DNA from: Sphingomonadales bacterium UBA6174 | GTDB lineage: Bacteria > Pseudomonadota > Alphaproteobacteria > Sphingomonadales > Sphingomonadaceae | Assembly: GCA_002422945.1 (NCBI GenBank) | Contig: DITW01000018.1 | Coordinates: 1-28,953 of the forward strand | DNA: 28,953 nt | Reading direction: 5' to 3' | In this document: piece after piece, positions 14,030 to 22,058 of the stretch | How positions within the stretch are numbered: position 1 is the stretch's first letter | Layout of the letters: every line of letters begins with the position of its first letter | Notes under the pieces: model-generated | What the model was told of the DNA's origin: nothing | The model's input: only the letters and a program-made list of their open reading frames with translations | The model's database searches: none | Position numbers and translations under genes: made by a program

Positions 14030-15559
14030 TTAGAGACGCAAACGCGCGCTCAAACGGCCAAATGCCGCCTTGTCGCCTTTGGGCAGGGCCACACGCAAAC
14101 CCAACCAGATGCCGCCAAACAAGATCGGCACCAACAGCCCCAAACGGACAAAAGGCGGGGCCAACAGCGCCAGACCGGACAATATGGCCACCAAGGCCGT
14201 CACCGCCAATGATTTGCGCAGCACCTTGCCAAAAGGCGCGCCAAAGGGGTGCAGCCCTTCATGCAGATTGACCTGATACATTGAAATGAGCGCTGCCGCG
14301 ATCATCCCGGCCGCAACCCCTGCGGCAATGGCATTCATCGCCGACAAAGGCAGCACTAACAGCCCCACCAACACCGCAAAAACCATCCCGCCAAGACTGG
14401 CAAAAAGCGGATGATGATAAGAGCTGATGACCTGTTGGACCGCCGCCGCCTGACCGGCAAAGGCTTCGACCGCGCGGGCAAAGGTAAGGATGGCCAGCAA
14501 TGACCAGCCCGCCAGCGCACCCGGACCGAACATGTCGAGAATGGCCGGGCCGCCGACCATCATCGACGCCGTCAATGGCAGGGCAATGACAATCGACAGG
14601 CGCGTGGAAAATCCGTAAATCGCTTCAATCGCGGCATGATCGCGCTGCCCGGCGGCCTTGGATACCAAGGGCGTCACGACATATGACAAAGCTATGCGGA
14701 TCAACTGCACGACCGAACTGACCTTGCGGGCAATGGTGTAAATGGCCGCTGCCGCCGCGCCGCCCGCCCCCGGCACCAGCAAATTGGCGACAACCGGCGG
14801 CGCATCGCCATAGATTCGGGCCGCGATATTGGCGGGCAACGTCCCCAGCCCCGCCAACAGCACCGAGCGGAACCGTCGTCTCCAATGGCCGATTTCATCC
14901 TTCGCCTCATCATCGGCGCGAAAATCATAATAACGGACCAGCAAGCGGATCGACAGCAAGGACGTGGCCAATAATGACGCGAGATGGCCATAGAGCAGCC
15001 CCTCCACCCCATAGCCGATCAACCAAAAGCCAAAGGCAAAGGCAAAGCGGATAATCTGTTCCCAGAAAATACGCAGACGCACTTCCGGCCCGAATACCTG
15101 CTGCGCCCGCAAGGCCGAGGTGGCCACCTCGATAAATGCCCATAAGGGCAAGGCCCAGACGAACAGACGAATCCCACCGACCAGCATATCCCGGTCATTT
15201 GCCGCGACGTTCATATAGGATGCCAGATATGGCGCACCGACATAACCGATAACGGCCAGCAAGAGATTGGGCAGCACCCCGATCACCATCGCCGCCAGCA
15301 ATGCCTTGCACTGGCCCGACCGGCTATGTTCCTGCGGCACCACCCGCTGCAAAGCAGAGGTCGCACCAAGATCGGCGATATTTTCGACCAGATTGATCGC
15401 TGCCCACATCACAGCATAGACGCCAAAGCCCGCCAGCCCGAACATCCATACATAAAGCGGCTGGGAAATCAGTTCGAACACGGCCCCGAGCCGCGCCACA
15501 AGCGCAGCCCCCGCCCCTCGGGCGACATCATGCTGGGTAACGGAGCCGTTTTCGATCAT
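14030..15559 (-). CDS. Wzx-like polysaccharide/lipid flippase (MOP superfamily)
   Basis: 509-residue integral membrane protein with roughly 12-14 hydrophobic segments, consistent with the oligosaccharidyl-lipid flippase branch of the MOP superfamily. The N-terminal ARLGAVFELISQPLYVWMFGLAGFGVYAVMW and VENIADLGATSALQRVVPQ pattern (first two helices and loop) is typical of these transporters. It would move a lipid-linked product of the adjacent transferases to the periplasmic face. A perfect palindrome GGGGTTAACCCC (15560-15571) overlaps its ribosome binding region. It lies 41 bp downstream of malate synthase on the same strand, so read-through from glcB is possible. Confidence 0.85.
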   Translation of the reverse strand: MIENGSVTQHDVARGAGAALVARLGAVFELISQPLYVWMFGLAGFGVYAVMWAAINLVENIADLGATSALQRVVPQEHSRSGQCKALLAAMVIGVLPNLLLAVIGYVGAPYLASYMNVAANDRDMLVGGIRLFVWALPLWAFIEVATSALRAQQVFGPEVRLRIFWEQIIRFAFAFGFWLIGYGVEGLLYGHLASLLATSLLSIRLLVRYYDFRADDEAKDEIGHWRRRFRSVLLAGLGTLPANIAARIYGDAPPVVANLLVPGAGGAAAAAIYTIARKVSSVVQLIRIALSYVVTPLVSKAAGQRDHAAIEAIYGFSTRLSIVIALPLTASMMVGGPAILDMFGPGALAGWSLLAILTFARAVEAFAGQAAAVQQVISSYHHPLFASLGGMVFAVLVGLLVLPLSAMNAIAAGVAAGMIAAALISMYQVNLHEGLHPFGAPFGKVLRKSLAVTALVAILSGLALLAPPFVRLGLLVPILFGGIWLGLRVALPKGDKAAFGRLSARLRL

Positions 15560-15600
15560 GGGGTTAACCCCCTATACCGATCTCGCGCCGTGTGAAAGGG

Positions 15601-17730
15601 TCAAGCCTTGGCAACCGCTTCCTTTTTGCGCCGACGCCATGCATGCAGCAGCGGTTCGGTATAGCCGCTCGGCTGGGACACGCCCTCGAACACCAAGGCG
15701 CGGGCCGCGCGATAGGCAAAGCTCGTATCTTCATGGCCCGACATCGGTTCATACAAGGCATCGTCCGCATTCTGGCCATCGACCTTCAACGCCATGCGCT
15801 TGAACGCCGCATCGACATCCGCCGGGGTGCAGACCCCGTGCAGCAGCCAGTTCGCCATATGCTGCGACGAAATGCGCAAGGTCGCGCGGTCTTCCATCAG
15901 GCCGATGTCGTGAATGTCCGGCACCTTGGAGCAGCCCACGCCCTGATCGATCCAACGCACAACATAGCCCAAAATGCCCTGCGCATTGTTATCCAGTTCG
16001 CGGGTCACTTCTTCTGCGGTCCAGTTGCGACCGCGCGCCAGCGGGATCGTCAGCAGCTTTTCAAGCGCCGGCACCGGCTGGCCAGCGACTTCCTGTTGAC
16101 GGGCGAAGACATCGACCTTGTGATAATGCAGCGCATGGAGCGTGGCCGCCGTCGGCGACGGCACCCATGCGGTATTGGCACCGGTCAGCGGGTGGCCGAT
16201 CTTCTGCTCCATCATATCGCCCATGCGATCAGGTGCTGCCCACATGCCCTTGCCGATCTGCGCCTTGCCGGACAGACCGCACGCAAGACCGATAGCGACG
16301 TTGCGGGCTTCATAGGCCGTGATCCAGTCGCTCGATTTCATTTCCGCCTTGGGGATCATCGCGCCAGCCTGCATCGCGGTGTGCATTTCATCGCCAGTGC
16401 GATCCAAAAAGCCGGTGTTGATGAAGATCAACCGTTCGCGCACCGCATGGATGCACGCCGCGAGATTCGCCGAAGTGCGGCGCTCCTCGTCCATCACCCC
16501 GACCTTCAGCGTGTTGCGCGCAAGGCCGAGCACATCTTCCACCGCATCGAACAGACGATCAGTGAAGCCTGCCTCTTCCGGCCCGTGCATCTTCGGCTTG
16601 ACGATATAGACTGACCCTGCGCGGCTGTTGCGATGCAGGCCCTTGCCGTTCAGATCGATGGTCGCGATCAGGCTGGTGATCAGCGCATCGAGAATACCTT
16701 CCGGCGCGTCCTGCCCATTGGCAAGCTGCACCGCAGGGTTGGTCATCAAATGGCCGACATTGCGCACCAGCAACAGGCTGCGGCCCTTCAGCGTCAATGT
16801 GCCGCCATCGGGCGTCGTGAAGCTGCGATCCGCCTCCAACTTGCGGGTCAGGGTCTTGCCGCCCTTGGCAAAGCTCGCCTCCAGCGTGCCCGTCATCAGG
16901 CCGAGCCAATTGCGATAGGCCGCGACCTTATCCTCGGCATCGACCGCCGCGATGGAATCTTCCAGATCGACAATGGTGGTCAGTGCCGATTCCAGCACGA
17001 CATCCGCCACGCCCGCCGGATCGGTTTTGCCAATCGGGTGGTTGCGGTCGATCACGATTTCCGCATGCAGGCCATTGTGGCGGAGCAGGATCGACGAGGG
17101 CGCGGCCTTGCTGCCGGTCAGGCCGACAAGCTGCGCCGGGTCGGCCAGCACGGGCAGACCGCCCGGATAATCGGTCCAGCTAATCCCGCCTGCGAGCGGG
17201 AATGCCTCATCGAGAAACGCCCGCGCCCGCGCAATCACCTGGCTCCCGCGCGCCGCATCATAGCCACCCGGCTGCGCCGCGCCCGGCAGGGCATCGGTGC
17301 CATAAAGCGCATCATACAGGCTGCCCCAACGCGCATTGGCGGCGTTCAGCAAGAATCGCGCGTTCAGCACCGGCACCACCAATTGCGGCCCGGCCATCGT
17401 CGCGATTTCAGGGTCGACATTTGTAGTGCTGATCTGGAACGGGGCCGGTTCCGGCACAAGATAACCGATCTCGCGCAAGAATTCGGTCGTCGCCGCGCCA
17501 TCGGCAGTCTTGCCCGCGCCATCGCGATAATAATCGTCGATCTTGGCCTGCAACTGATCGCGCTTGGCGAGAAGGCTCTGATTTTCAGGGGCGAATCGTT
17601 CGAACACACCGCTTGCGCCGGACCAAAAGGCATCGGGTGCGACTGCGGTCAGTGGCAGCACGTCCTGCTCGATGAAAGCGGCAAGCTCCGCTGCAACCTT
17701 CAACCCGAAACGTTCGACATAATTGGTCAT
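15601..17730 (-). CDS. glcB: Malate synthase G
   Basis: Condenses glyoxylate and acetyl-CoA to malate in the glyoxylate bypass; cytosolic and Mg-dependent. The 709-residue length and sequence match the G isoform (E. coli GlcB is 723). Visible landmarks: TIVDLEDSIAAVDAEDK, the RNSRAGSVYIVKPKMHGP strand with the catalytic Arg, VGVMDEERRTS with the metal-binding Glu, FLDRTGDEMHT with the metal-binding Asp, and the HPLTGANTAWVPSPTAATLH region. The start ATG at 17730 is preferred over upstream in-frame codons because GGGA lies 6 nt upstream and MTNYVERFGLKV is a natural N terminus. A tandem decamer lies in its leader. The isocitrate lyase partner is not in the window. Confidence 0.96.
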   Translation of the reverse strand: MTNYVERFGLKVAAELAAFIEQDVLPLTAVAPDAFWSGASGVFERFAPENQSLLAKRDQLQAKIDDYYRDGAGKTADGAATTEFLREIGYLVPEPAPFQISTTNVDPEIATMAGPQLVVPVLNARFLLNAANARWGSLYDALYGTDALPGAAQPGGYDAARGSQVIARARAFLDEAFPLAGGISWTDYPGGLPVLADPAQLVGLTGSKAAPSSILLRHNGLHAEIVIDRNHPIGKTDPAGVADVVLESALTTIVDLEDSIAAVDAEDKVAAYRNWLGLMTGTLEASFAKGGKTLTRKLEADRSFTTPDGGTLTLKGRSLLLVRNVGHLMTNPAVQLANGQDAPEGILDALITSLIATIDLNGKGLHRNSRAGSVYIVKPKMHGPEEAGFTDRLFDAVEDVLGLARNTLKVGVMDEERRTSANLAACIHAVRERLIFINTGFLDRTGDEMHTAMQAGAMIPKAEMKSSDWITAYEARNVAIGLACGLSGKAQIGKGMWAAPDRMGDMMEQKIGHPLTGANTAWVPSPTAATLHALHYHKVDVFARQQEVAGQPVPALEKLLTIPLARGRNWTAEEVTRELDNNAQGILGYVVRWIDQGVGCSKVPDIHDIGLMEDRATLRISSQHMANWLLHGVCTPADVDAAFKRMALKVDGQNADDALYEPMSGHEDTSFAYRAARALVFEGVSQPSGYTEPLLHAWRRRKKEAVAKA

Positions 17731-17736
17731 TTTATA

Positions 17737-17758
17737 TCCCTGACAACCCTGACAACCC
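17737..17758 (-). repeat. Short tandem repeat in the glcB leader
   Basis: On the minus strand the decamer GTTGTCAGGG occurs twice in succession 7-28 nt upstream of the glcB start, its second copy supplying the GGGA of the ribosome binding site. Function unknown; could be slippage-prone. Confidence 0.5.
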
Positions 17759-17968
17759 ACGCTTATTCAAGCCCGGGCTGCGACACCGCCGCCCTTGCGC
17801 CCGCGCGGGCATGTGATGATGTGACCTTCTCAATGGGGAGGAGAGAGGTGGATTTCATCTATGCGCTGCACAGGATTTTTGCAACGCAATATGGCGGGGA
17901 TGAGACTAAAGCCTCGGATGCAGCCGCCTTCATTTGCGGTTCATCATTGCTCAGGCTAGTCTGCCCTT

Positions 17969-19345
17969 ATGACATGCCTCTCTTTGCCGCTACGGCGGCT
18001 GCTTACTCCGTTTGCCAGTCTGGCCCTGCTGCTGGCGCAACCGGCGGTGGCGCAATCAGTGCTGCGCGACGCCGAGACAGAGGCGTTCTTCCGCGATGCG
18101 TCCGCGCCATTGGTGGAGGCCGCAGGGCTTAAACCCGGCAATGTCGATATTGTCCTGCTCAACGACAAATCGATCAACGCCTTTGTCGCGGGAGGTCAGG
18201 CGATCTACATCCATAGCGGGCTGATCCGCGCCGCCGATAATGTCGAGCAATTCCAGGGCGTGGTCGCGCATGAACTCGGCCATATCGCGGGCGGTCATAT
18301 TATCCGCTCCAACGAGGGCGCAAACGCCGCGACCAGCATTTCGATCCTGTCCTTGCTGTTGGGCGCGGCGGCGATGGCGGCGGGCGGCGGCGGCGATGCG
18401 GGCATGGCGATCCTGATGGCTGGGCAACAGGCCGCCATGGGCAAATATCTCGCTTTCAGTCGGGCGCAGGAATCCAGCGCCGATATGGCGGGCGCGTCCT
18501 ATCTGATGAAATCGCAACTTTCCGGGCGCGGCTCCATCGAGTTTTTCCGCAAGCTGATGCAAGAAGAATATCGCTACTCCTCCAGCTATGCGTCGCTTGA
18601 TCCTTATGCCCAGACCCACCCTTTATCGCGCGATCGCATCTCGACATTGGAGGATGGCTACAAAGCCTCGCCTTATTGGACAAAGCCGAGCGACCCGTTG
18701 CTGCAAGCGCGCTTCCTGCGGATCAAGGCCAAGCTGACCGGCTATCTCGAAGACCCGGTCGTCACCCAGCGGCTCTATCCGGAGCGCGATCAATCGATCC
18801 CTGCCCATTATGCCCGCGCTTATGCGTGGCACAAATCGGCATGGCCCGACAAGGCGGCAGCGGAAACCGATGCGCTGATCAAAATCGCGCCGAAAGACCC
18901 GTATTTCCTTGAACTGCAAGGGCAGATCCTGCTCGAATCCGGCAAGCCCAAAGAGGCGATTCCCGCCTTGCGCGAAGCCGTCGCCCACTCCAATGGCGAA
19001 CCGTTGATTGCCGCCATTCTTGGCCATGCCCTGATAGCGACCGAGGATGACAGCAATTACGCCGAAGCGAAGAAAGTGCTGCGGATCGCGGTGCAGCGCG
19101 ACAACAACAACCCCTTTGCCTGGTATCAACTCGGCATTGTCTATGAACATGAAGGCGACCGCCCCCGCGCCGCGCTGGCAACAGCGGAGCGTTATGCGCT
19201 GGAAGGACAGCCCGGCCCCGCCATGCACAGCGCCGAGGCTGCGATGAAAGGCATTCCCAAGGACACGCCGGACTGGATCAGGGCGCAAGATATTGCCATG
19301 ACGTCGCGCGACGCTATGGATAACAAGAAGCATAAAAAGCGCTGA
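17969..19345 (+). CDS. M48-family zinc metalloprotease with TPR-like tail (BepA/LoiP-like)
   Basis: Periplasmic quality-control protease, 458 residues. A Sec signal peptide (1-29) ends at AVAQS. The gluzincin site is HELGH at 101-105, with the third zinc ligand Glu168 in ESSADMAG; between them a Gly/Ala-rich hydrophobic segment (about 126-156) is typical of BepA-like enzymes. From about residue 280 the sequence becomes helical repeats (AWHKSAWPDKAAAETDAL, LLESGKPKEAIPALREAV, ...) like the TPR domain of BepA/YfgC, which cleaves misfolded outer-membrane proteins such as LptD. The length is close to E. coli BepA (487). A DsbA-like gene follows after 19 bp, and both probably serve envelope protein folding. 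Read from its own promoter region, divergent from glcB with 238 bp between starts. Confidence 0.93.
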   Translation: MTCLSLPLRRLLTPFASLALLLAQPAVAQSVLRDAETEAFFRDASAPLVEAAGLKPGNVDIVLLNDKSINAFVAGGQAIYIHSGLIRAADNVEQFQGVVAHELGHIAGGHIIRSNEGANAATSISILSLLLGAAAMAAGGGGDAGMAILMAGQQAAMGKYLAFSRAQESSADMAGASYLMKSQLSGRGSIEFFRKLMQEEYRYSSSYASLDPYAQTHPLSRDRISTLEDGYKASPYWTKPSDPLLQARFLRIKAKLTGYLEDPVVTQRLYPERDQSIPAHYARAYAWHKSAWPDKAAAETDALIKIAPKDPYFLELQGQILLESGKPKEAIPALREAVAHSNGEPLIAAILGHALIATEDDSNYAEAKKVLRIAVQRDNNNPFAWYQLGIVYEHEGDRPRAALATAERYALEGQPGPAMHSAEAAMKGIPKDTPDWIRAQDIAMTSRDAMDNKKHKKR

Positions 19346-19364
19346 ACAAAAGGCATTGAATCAC

Positions 19365-20102
19365 ATGAAGTTGAACAAGGGCATGATTTTGGCGGGCCTA
19401 GCCGGGCTGGTCATCGGCGGCGGTGCAGTAGGCGGCTTAGCCGCGACCGGCAAGATTGCGGGCCAGATGGATCGTGCCGAGATCGAAAATATCGTCCGCG
19501 ATTATCTGATGACCCATCCGGAAGTCATCCCGGCGGCGATGGAACGGTTGCAGCAGCGCGAACAGGCCAAGCAGATCGCCACCTATCGTTCCATGCTCGA
19601 AACGCCCTTCCCCGGCGCATGGGCCGGGAATGAAAAGGGCGATGTCGTGCTGGTCGAATTTTTCGATTATGCCTGTGGCTATTGCCGCGCGAGCGTGAAA
19701 GACGTCGATCGCCTGCTCGCCAGCGACCCGAAGCTGAAAATCGTGTTCCGCGAACTCCCAATCCTGAGCGCTGAAAGTGAACAAGCGGCCAAAGCCAGCC
19801 TGTCCGCCGCGCAAGCGGGCAAATTCTATGCCTTCCATTCGGCCCTGTTCGCCGCAGGCCCGTTATCGAGTGCGAGCCTGAACAAGACCGTCGATCAGGC
19901 AGGCATCGTGCCAAAGCTGACCGATCCCGCCATTGCCCAGGAACTGGAAAAGAATGTCGCGATTGCGCGCAAGCTTGGCTTCTCCGGCACACCCACCTTC
20001 GTGGTGGGCGACCGAGTCATTTCCGGTGCGGTCGGCTATGATACGTTGCGGCAGGCGGTTGCAGACGCCCGCAAGGCCCGCACCGCTGGCCAAAAGGACT
20101 GA
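19365..20102 (+). CDS. DsbA-like thiol-disulfide oxidoreductase (ScsC/BcfH-like)
   Basis: Periplasmic thioredoxin-fold protein of 245 residues. An N-terminal signal/anchor (about 7-27) is followed by a helical lead region (MDRAEIENIVRDYLMTHPEVI) typical of ScsC/Com1-type oligomerising DsbA relatives. The active site is CGYC at 104-107 after FFDYA, and the cis-proline loop is GTPTFVVG. It should catalyse disulfide exchange in exported proteins. ATG 19365 with AAAGG 11 nt upstream is preferred; the in-frame TTG at 19356 would be too close to that site. It follows the M48 protease by 19 bp and probably shares its transcript; recF starts 21 bp later. Confidence 0.93.
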   Translation: MKLNKGMILAGLAGLVIGGGAVGGLAATGKIAGQMDRAEIENIVRDYLMTHPEVIPAAMERLQQREQAKQIATYRSMLETPFPGAWAGNEKGDVVLVEFFDYACGYCRASVKDVDRLLASDPKLKIVFRELPILSAESEQAAKASLSAAQAGKFYAFHSALFAAGPLSSASLNKTVDQAGIVPKLTDPAIAQELEKNVAIARKLGFSGTPTFVVGDRVISGAVGYDTLRQAVADARKARTAGQKD

Positions 20103-20123
20103 TAGCCGTTACGGCTCTGCCCT

Positions 20124-21206
20124 GTGCAGATCGAACGCCTTAGCCTTACCCATTTCCGTTCCTATCGCGACGCGGTGATCCACCCGGCGCGTGGTGCCAA
20201 TGTGCTCGTCGGTGAAAATGGCGCGGGCAAGACGAACGTGCTGGAAGCGATTTCGCTGTTGGTGCCGGGGCGCGGCCTGCGCGGCGCGGCACTTGGCGAT
20301 ATGGCGCAAAGCAATGGCCCCGGCGGCTTTGGCGTGGCGGCACGGATCACCGGCCCCCAAGGCCCCGTGGACCTTGGCTGCGGCACGACCGCCGATGCGC
20401 CGGAACGCCGTCTGGTGCGGATCAATGGTGCACAGGCGACGCAAAACGCGCTGTCCGAATGGCTGACGTTGATCTGGCTGACTCCGGCGATGGACCGGCT
20501 GTTCACTGAACCGGCGAGCGGCCGCCGCCGCTTTCTCGATCGGCTAGTGCAGGCCCTGATCCCCGCCCATGCCCATCATGCCGCGCGATATGAAGCCGCG
20601 ATGCGCCAGCGCAACCGCATTTTAGCCGATGAACGCCCCGCCGACCCTGCTTGGTTGATGGCGCTTGAAAGCCAGATGGCCGAACATGGGACGATGCTGG
20701 ATCATGCCCGGCGCGAGACGCTCAATCTCTTGGGGCAGAAACTGGCGGTGGTCGATCACGGTCCCTTTGCCCGGCCTGTGCTGGCGCTGGAGGGCTGGGT
20801 CGGGCTGGATCAAGCCGCCTTCACCCAAGAACTGGCGCGTGGCCGCGCGCGCGATGCCGCCGCCGGGCGCACGCTCTCCGGCCCGCATCGGTGCGACCTC
20901 AACGTCACCCATTATGCCAAGCAGCAACCGGCCGACCGTTGTTCGACCGGCGAGCAAAAGGCGTTATTGCTCGCGCTCATTCTCGCCCATGCCGAATTGG
21001 TGCGCGAACAGCGCGGTGAACCGCCGATCCTGTTGCTGGACGAGGTCGCGGCCCATCTCGACCCGTTGCGCCGCGCCGCCTTGTTCGCACGGCTGGCGGC
21101 GAGCGGCTCGCAATATTGGATGACCGGCACCGATCTATCGCTATTTGCCGGGGATGATGCGATGCGCTTCTATCTGGTAAAAGACCACGCGATTACACAG
21201 GGCTAG
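20124..21206 (+). CDS. recF: DNA replication and repair protein RecF
   Basis: Loads RecA at gapped DNA in the RecFOR pathway. The 360-residue SMC-like ATPase begins with GTG and the hallmark LxLxxFRSY (LSLTHFRSYRDA). Walker A is GENGAGKTNVLEAI (30-43), the ABC-type signature region follows TLSGPHRCDL and CSTGEQKALLLALI, and Walker B is ILLLDEVAAHLD. The intervening RRRFLDR is typical of RecF. Length is normal. dnaA, dnaN and gyrB are not adjacent, as in many alphaproteobacteria. A REP pair lies directly downstream. Confidence 0.97.
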   Translation: MQIERLSLTHFRSYRDAVIHPARGANVLVGENGAGKTNVLEAISLLVPGRGLRGAALGDMAQSNGPGGFGVAARITGPQGPVDLGCGTTADAPERRLVRINGAQATQNALSEWLTLIWLTPAMDRLFTEPASGRRRFLDRLVQALIPAHAHHAARYEAAMRQRNRILADERPADPAWLMALESQMAEHGTMLDHARRETLNLLGQKLAVVDHGPFARPVLALEGWVGLDQAAFTQELARGRARDAAAGRTLSGPHRCDLNVTHYAKQQPADRCSTGEQKALLLALILAHAELVREQRGEPPILLLDEVAAHLDPLRRAALFARLAASGSQYWMTGTDLSLFAGDDAMRFYLVKDHAITQG

Positions 21207-21252
21207 GAGCTGCAAGGGAATTTGCCATCTCTCCACCCCGGCCCCTTCTTTC

Positions 21253-21351
21253 CTTCGTCACCCTGAACTTGTTTAGCTACGCTGGCCTTCGGCTCAGGGT
21301 CCATACGCGACAGCCCCAAGAGATGCTGAACCAAGTTCAGCATGACGAAGG
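21253..21351. repeat. REP pair (BIME-like), copy 2, with an insertion in the left arm
   Basis: Same architecture as the copy at 2520-2600. The left unit begins TTCGTCACCCTGAACTTGTTT but carries an extra ~18 nt (about 21275-21292, AGCTACGCTGGCCTTCGG) that contains a small GCC-TTC-GGC hairpin before closing with CTCAGGGT. The right unit TGCTGAACCAAGTTCAGCA plus TGACGAA is intact (21324-21349). It lies between the convergent recF and msrA ends and may end transcription from both sides. Confidence 0.88.
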
Positions 21352-21408
21352 GGAAGGTAAGGCCAACGAGAGCGACCTCCAACGGCGCATCGCGGCGCAA
21401 GACCACCC

Positions 21409-21942
21409 CTATTTCAGCCGTGTTTCCCAGCCCTTTTTCAACTTGGCGAGCTTGGGCGGAATGATCGCGAGGCAATAAGGATTGCGCTGGCCTTCACCGA
21501 CCCAATAATCCTGATGATAGTCCTCCGCCGGATACCAGACGGCCTGTCCGTCCTCGATGGTGGTGACAATCGGCTGCGGCCAATCCGCCTGCGCCCGCGT
21601 GATCCCCGCCTGCGCCGCCGCCAATTGGTCATCGTCCAGCGGGAAAATCGCCGAGCGATATTGCGTGCCGACATCATTGCCCTGCCGGTTCAACTGGGTC
21701 GGATCATGGGTCGCGAAGAAAATATCGAGCAACGCATCATAACCGATCTGATCGGGATCATAGGCAATGCGGATCGCCTCGGCATGGCCGGTCGCGCCCC
21801 CACACACCGAACGATAATCGGGATTGGGCATATGCCCACCGATATAACCGCTTTCGACGCCCGACACGCCCTGTAATTGGCGGAAAACCGCCTCGGTGCA
21901 CCAGAAACAACCACCGGCTAGGATCGCATATTTTGTCGTCAT
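21409..21942 (-). CDS. msrA: Peptide methionine sulfoxide reductase MsrA
   Basis: Repairs methionine-S-sulfoxide in proteins. 177 residues with the catalytic motif GCFWCTE at the N terminus (Cys12), the downstream Y-x-GG-x-M-PNPDY block, GHAEA-x-x-I-x-YDP, the THDPTQLNRQGNDVGTQYRSAIF core of the family, and a C-terminal NPYCLAI. MTTKYAILAGGCFWC is a normal start, so ATG 21942 is chosen over the upstream in-frame codon at 21981. No strong ribosome binding site is visible. Monocistronic, convergent with recF and divergent from the NtrC-family regulator. Confidence 0.96.
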   Translation of the reverse strand: MTTKYAILAGGCFWCTEAVFRQLQGVSGVESGYIGGHMPNPDYRSVCGGATGHAEAIRIAYDPDQIGYDALLDIFFATHDPTQLNRQGNDVGTQYRSAIFPLDDDQLAAAQAGITRAQADWPQPIVTTIEDGQAVWYPAEDYHQDYWVGEGQRNPYCLAIIPPKLAKLKKGWETRLK

Positions 21943-22058
21943 GCTGTCAATATAGGCGCAAAATCCACATCCGCCAGCCACTTTATCGCGGCTGTTTATC
22001 GCAAGGACGTTAGGGTCTCATTTACCATTATCCGGTTATAACGAGGCTGCATTATCTG

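Noticed and set aside
16633..18132. Open frame of 499 codons on the plus strand opposite glcB
   Set aside because: It mirrors malate synthase G, which has clear family motifs on the minus strand; high GC leaves the opposite strand free of stops. The product has no recognisable domain.
18623..19333. Open frame of 236 codons on the minus strand opposite the M48 protease
   Set aside because: Shadow of the TPR-like tail; no domain or start signal.
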